Origin: Candidatus Woesearchaeota archaeon
GTDB lineage: Archaea > Nanobdellota > Nanobdellia > SCGC-AAA011-G17 > VGLX01
Assembly (NCBI GenBank): GCA_016866645.1
Contig: VGLX01000062.1
Span: 1 to 7,355, forward strand
Direction of reading: 5' to 3'
Length of the DNA: 7,355 nt
In this document: one piece after another, positions 4,736-7,355 of the stretch
Layout: the number at the start of each line of letters is the position of its first letter
How positions within the stretch are numbered: position 1 is the first letter of the stretch
Notes under the pieces: model-generated
What the model was told of the DNA's origin: nothing
The model's database searches: none
Seen by the model: the letters and a program-made list of their open reading frames with translations, nothing else
Position numbers and translations under genes: made by a program

Positions 4736-6912
4736 TTACAGTTTCTTAAGCTTCAGCAGCAAAGAGTTAGTAACTACGCTTACTGAGCTCATCGCCATGG
4801 CACCACCAGCAACCATAGGATTAAGCAACCACCCTGTAGAGGAGTAGAGCACACCTGCAGCGACTGGAATTCCTACAGAGTTGTAGAACAACGCCCAGAA
4901 CATGTTCTGCCTTATCTTAGACATCGTGAATCTGCTTAGTTTAATCGCTTTAGGAACGTCCAAAAGATTGTCTCTCATCAGGACGATGTTACCTGTTTCC
5001 ATCGCGACATCAGTGCCAGAGCCCATCGCTATGCCTATGTCAGCTTGCGCAAGAGCTGGAGCGTCGTTGATCCCGTCTCCGACCATAGCGACTTTCCCTT
5101 CTGCTTGCAGTTGCTTGACATATTTTGCCTTGTCTTCCGGCAAAACCTCTGCGAAGAAATCTTTTATGCCTGCTTTCTCAGCGATAGCCTTGGCAGTCCT
5201 TTGGTTGTCTCCGGTTATCATATAAACCTTCAATCCCAAGCCTTGCAGCTGCTTCACAGCTTCCGGGCTGGTCTCTTTTATAGTGTCAGCGACAGCTATC
5301 AAGCCAAGAATCTTTTTCCCTTCTGAAAGAATCATGACTGTCTTGCCCTGCTCTTCCAGGTCTTGGATTTTTCCCAAATGTCCTGATACGTCTATGCTGA
5401 AGTCTTTCATCAGCTTCTCATTACCTAAATAATAGTTCTTCCCGGATATCCTCGCGAAAACACCATGGCCCGGTATTGCTTTGAAACTTTTCGTGCTTAC
5501 AAGGATCGCATTTTTGTTCTTAGCATGGCTTACTATCGCCTCTGCCAATGGGTGCTCTGAGCTTTGCTCTATGCTCGCGCTTATTTCTAATACTCTTTTC
5601 TCAGAAGACTTGCTCAATACGACAACATCAGTCACTTCTGGCTTGCCCTTAGTGATGGTGCCTGTCTTGTCGAAGACTACATATTTCAGGTTATGGGCGG
5701 TCTCTAAAGCCTCCCCCCCTTTTATCAGGACACCTTCCTGCGCGCCTTTGCCTGTGCCGACCATTATGGCAGTGGGCGTAGCCAATCCCAGAGCGCAAGG
5801 GCAAGCTATTACTAGTATCGAAACAGCGATTATCAGGCTAAATGAAAACGTCTCCCCTAAAATGAAGTACCATATTATGAATGATATTGCAGCTATCAGT
5901 ATCACTGCAGGCACGAAGTACGATGATACGACGTCAGCGAATCTTTGAATCGGCGCCTTAGAACCTTGAGCGTCCTCTATGAGCTTTATTATCCTTGACA
6001 GCGTGGTGTTAGCTCCTACCTTAGTAGCTTTGAACTTGAAGCTGCCGTGCTTGTTAATCGTAGAGCTTATCACGGTGTCGCCTTTCTTCTTCTCGACAGG
6101 CATGCTCTCTCCGGTGATCATGCTCTCATCGACAGAAGACAATCCATCGATTATTATTCCATCTACAGGAATCTTCTCGCCAGGCTTGACAATGACTATG
6201 TCACCAACCTTCACATCATCAATCGGTATCTTGATTTCTTTCTTATCACGTATGACCGTAGCAGTTTTAGGTGAAAGTCCCATAAGCCTCTTGATAGCCT
6301 CTGAAGTCTTTCCTTTGGCCACAGCCTCCAGATACTTGCCAAGGATTACCATGGTTATCAGCACAGCTGCAGCCTCGAAATACTGGCTGCCCATAGGATC
6401 GAACAGCACGGCATAAACGCTGTAAAAATAAGCGGCACTAGTGCCCATCGCTATCAGCGTGTCCATGTCAGAGGTCTTGTTCCTCAAAGCGCCCCATGCG
6501 CCGCGGTAAAACTGGGCCCCGATGTAAAACTGAACAGGAGTAGCCAACAGCCAAACGATAAACTTCTCGTAAGGCACGGCATCCATCAAGAACATGCTTA
6601 TCACAAGTGCAGGCAGAGAAAACAGAACGCCTATTATCAGCTTCAGCCTTAGACGCTTAATCTCTTTCTCTCTCAGCAGCGCTTCCTTGTCAGCATCTTT
6701 CCCTGTTAATACTTCTGCGCTGTAACCCAAGCCTGTTACGATGCTAACAATCTTCTCTTCATTAAGAGGCTCGGAAAATTCTATAGTTGCTTTCTCTGTG
6801 GTGAGGTTGACGTTAGCGCTTGTCACGCCAGGTGTTTTTTCAAAGCTTTTTCTATCAATGCTGAACAGCTTGCGCAATGAATCCCGTCAATGATTAATGT
6901 AGCGTTTTTCAT
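4736..6912 (-). CDS. copA: CopA-type Cu+-exporting P1B ATPase, frameshifted near its N-terminus
   Basis: This is a membrane ATPase that pumps Cu+ out of the cytoplasm. With one base restored at 6835-6840 it is 725 residues. Restored positions are: HMA domain 1-70 with GIHCASC (C13, C16); about eight membrane helices starting near residue 90; TGES 267-270; CPC 371-373; DKTGT with phosphorylated D415; SEHP with H454; TGDN near 567-570; GDGxNDAP from 612; YN 677-678 and MSS 708-710. The CPC, YN and MSS set is the Cu+/Ag+ (P1B-1) signature. The ATG at 6912 has GGAGGTG 6 bases upstream. However, its frame stops after 29 codons (TGA at 6823-6825), while the pump frame is open from a TTG at 6877 that has no ribosome site and cuts the CxxC. 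All pump motifs are intact, so sequence error, a recent mutation or ribosomal slippage are all possible. There is one HMA domain, where many relatives have one or two. Confidence 0.9.
6835..6840 (-). other. Run of six A at the frame change in the copA-like gene
   Basis: On the minus strand the upstream frame reads TTG AAA AAA CAC, and the downstream frame needs TTG AAA AAA ACA. One missing A, or a -1 slip on the AAA codons, joins them and gives the smooth HMA reading EKALKKTPGVTSANV. Without a slip, a 29-residue peptide ends at 6823. Confidence 0.8.
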
Positions 6913-6918
6913 ATGAAA
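6907..6918. repeat. Palindrome TTTCATATGAAA over the copA start codon
   Basis: This is a perfect 12-bp palindrome that includes the ATG (6910-6912). Most of it (TTTTCATATGAA, 6906-6917) is repeated exactly at 6942-6953, 36 bases away. Confidence 0.5.
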
Positions 6919-6925
6919 CACCTCC
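6919..6925 (-). promoter_or_regulatory. Strong ribosome binding site of the copA-like gene
   Basis: On the minus strand this is GGAGGTG, a near-perfect match to the archaeal anti-Shine-Dalgarno, ending 6 bases before the ATG at 6912. It shows that the out-of-frame ATG, not the TTG at 6877, is the true start. Confidence 0.8.
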
Positions 6926-6941
6926 GAACTGTTTTTTTCAG

Positions 6942-6953
6942 TTTTCATATGAA
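6942..6953. promoter_or_regulatory. Second TTTTCATATGAA copy, candidate operator
   Basis: This is an exact 12-base copy of the element over the start codon, centred on the palindrome TTCATATGAA (6944-6953) and flanked by CAG/CTG. It lies where transcription would begin if TTAATAAG (6963-6970) is the TATA box. It may be a regulator site or a leader RNA structure. Confidence 0.45.
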
Positions 6954-6961
6954 CTGAAACA

Positions 6962-6977
6962 GCTTATTAATCCTTGT
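6962..6977 (-). promoter_or_regulatory. Candidate proximal TATA/BRE for the copA-like gene
   Basis: The minus strand reads ACAAGGATTAATAAGC: BRE-like purines, then ATTAATAA. The expected start is near 6941, with a leader of about 29 bases. It competes with CTTATAAA at 7009-7016 (start near 6986, leader about 74 bases). Sequence alone does not decide between them. Confidence 0.4.
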
Positions 6978-6978
6978 G

Positions 6979-6993
6979 TGAAACCTAGTTTCA
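6979..6993. promoter_or_regulatory. Inverted repeat TGAAAC-CTA-GTTTCA, candidate copper-regulator site
   Basis: This is a perfect 6-bp inverted repeat with a 3-base spacer. The arm CTGAAAC recurs at 6954-6960, so the half-site appears three times. It overlaps the start near 6986 expected from a minus-strand TATA box at 7009-7016, as a repressor site would. No regulator gene is in the window, and the metal link is inferred only from the ATPase. Confidence 0.5.
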
Positions 6994-7000
6994 GGATTTT

Positions 7001-7016
7001 AGGAAGGTTTATAAGC
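7001..7016 (+). promoter_or_regulatory. TATA/BRE promoter of the right-edge gene, readable in both directions
   Basis: AGGAAGG (BRE) is followed by TTTATAAG (7008-7015). The expected start near 7037 is 2 bases before the ATG at 7039, which implies a leaderless message. On the other strand the same bases read GGAGG-CTTATAAA, also a good BRE/TATA directed at the copA-like gene. Confidence 0.65.
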
Positions 7017-7038
7017 CTCCTTTCAAAACCTTAACACT

Positions 7039-7355
7039 ATGAGGGTGCCGAAGTTATTCATACCGGAAAAGAATCTGAGCGACAAGATAAAAGATATATT
7101 CAAAAACGGCAAGTATTACAACAGCAAGTACAAATTCAGAATAGACCTTAAAGCTTTCAAGACTGACAAAGAATTTCTGATAACTTATTTGATTCCAAAA
7201 ACCTATCCTGAGTCTGACACAGTAAGGTTAAGGATAGAGCAGATACAATCCAGCGAAGAGGATTATGAAAACTTTGTGGATCTATCAATGAGCTTATGCT
7301 CATATCACGGATATTCTATAATACTTTTAGGGCAGCAGAAGAAAAAAGAAAAATT
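7039..7355 (+). CDS. Uncharacterised protein, N-terminal part only
   Basis: An open frame of 105 codons runs off the right edge. It begins MRVPKLFIPEKNLSDKIKDI and contains alternating helix and strand-like segments (KYKFRIDLKAF, FLITYLIP, TVRLRIEQI) and one cysteine (in SLCSYHGYS). There is no signal peptide or membrane helix in the visible part, and I do not recognise a family. The ATG at 7039 has no ribosome site but lies at the start expected from the TATA box at 7008-7015, so leaderless translation is likely. It is divergent from the copA-like gene and shares its control region, so it could be co-regulated with copper export, but nothing in the visible protein is metal-related. Confidence 0.7.
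   Translation, partial: MRVPKLFIPEKNLSDKIKDIFKNGKYYNSKYKFRIDLKAFKTDKEFLITYLIPKTYPESDTVRLRIEQIQSSEEDYENFVDLSMSLCSYHGYSIILLGQQKKKEK

Noticed and set aside
6047..6416. Open frames on the plus strand inside the ATPase gene
   Set aside because: They are opposite-strand shadows of a gene with intact P-type ATPase motifs and have no promoter or ribosome site of their own.
6875..6877. TTG as the start of the copper ATPase
   Set aside because: It has no ribosome site, destroys the CxxC metal site and gives a non-HMA N-terminus. The ATG at 6912 with GGAGGTG and GIHCASC is clearly the original start.

Overview
The window looks archaeal. The gene starts are preceded by archaeal-style signals: TATA boxes with purine-rich BRE elements about 25 bp upstream of the inferred transcription starts, GGAGG/GGTGA ribosome binding sites on some genes, and a leaderless-looking start on another. 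The proteins favour AGG/AGA and ATA codons. A toxin-antitoxin pair ends in a zinc-ribbon plus AbrB protein, a combination common in archaea. A DPANN lineage such as Woesearchaeota is my guess; no rRNA or marker gene is present to settle it. Genes are packed tightly on both strands, and no stretch over 300 bases lacks a gene.

Layout. (1) 1-1045, minus: 348 codons of a protein of unknown function that runs off the left edge. A divergent promoter region (1046-1264) separates it from (2) 1265-2026 and (3) 2041-2607, plus: a two-gene operon of unrecognised proteins. The first of these carries an internal duplication. (4) 3136-2631, minus: a two-gene operon with a 4-base ATGA overlap. It encodes a 65-aa DUF4258/MqsR-like candidate toxin and a YgiT-type zinc-ribbon/AbrB candidate antitoxin, and a perfect 18-bp palindrome sits at the promoter. 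(5) 3742-3278, minus: a small exported protein with a DxDGNG calcium-type loop, followed by a hairpin/oligo-T terminator. (6) 3868-4722, plus: a metallo-beta-lactamase-fold hydrolase. (7) 6912-4736, minus: a CopA-type copper-exporting P1B ATPase. Its single N-terminal metal-binding domain is out of frame with the rest by one base, at a run of six A. (8) 7039-7355, plus: the start of an unrecognised protein that runs off the right edge.

The genes do not form one pathway. The most notable points are the frameshift in the copA-like gene, the palindrome-rich divergent control region upstream of it (6904-7016), and the compact TA module with its candidate operator. The two uncharacterised operon proteins (2, 3) and the edge gene (1) are the least explained parts. 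I found no tRNA, rRNA, CRISPR array, insertion sequence or integration site.
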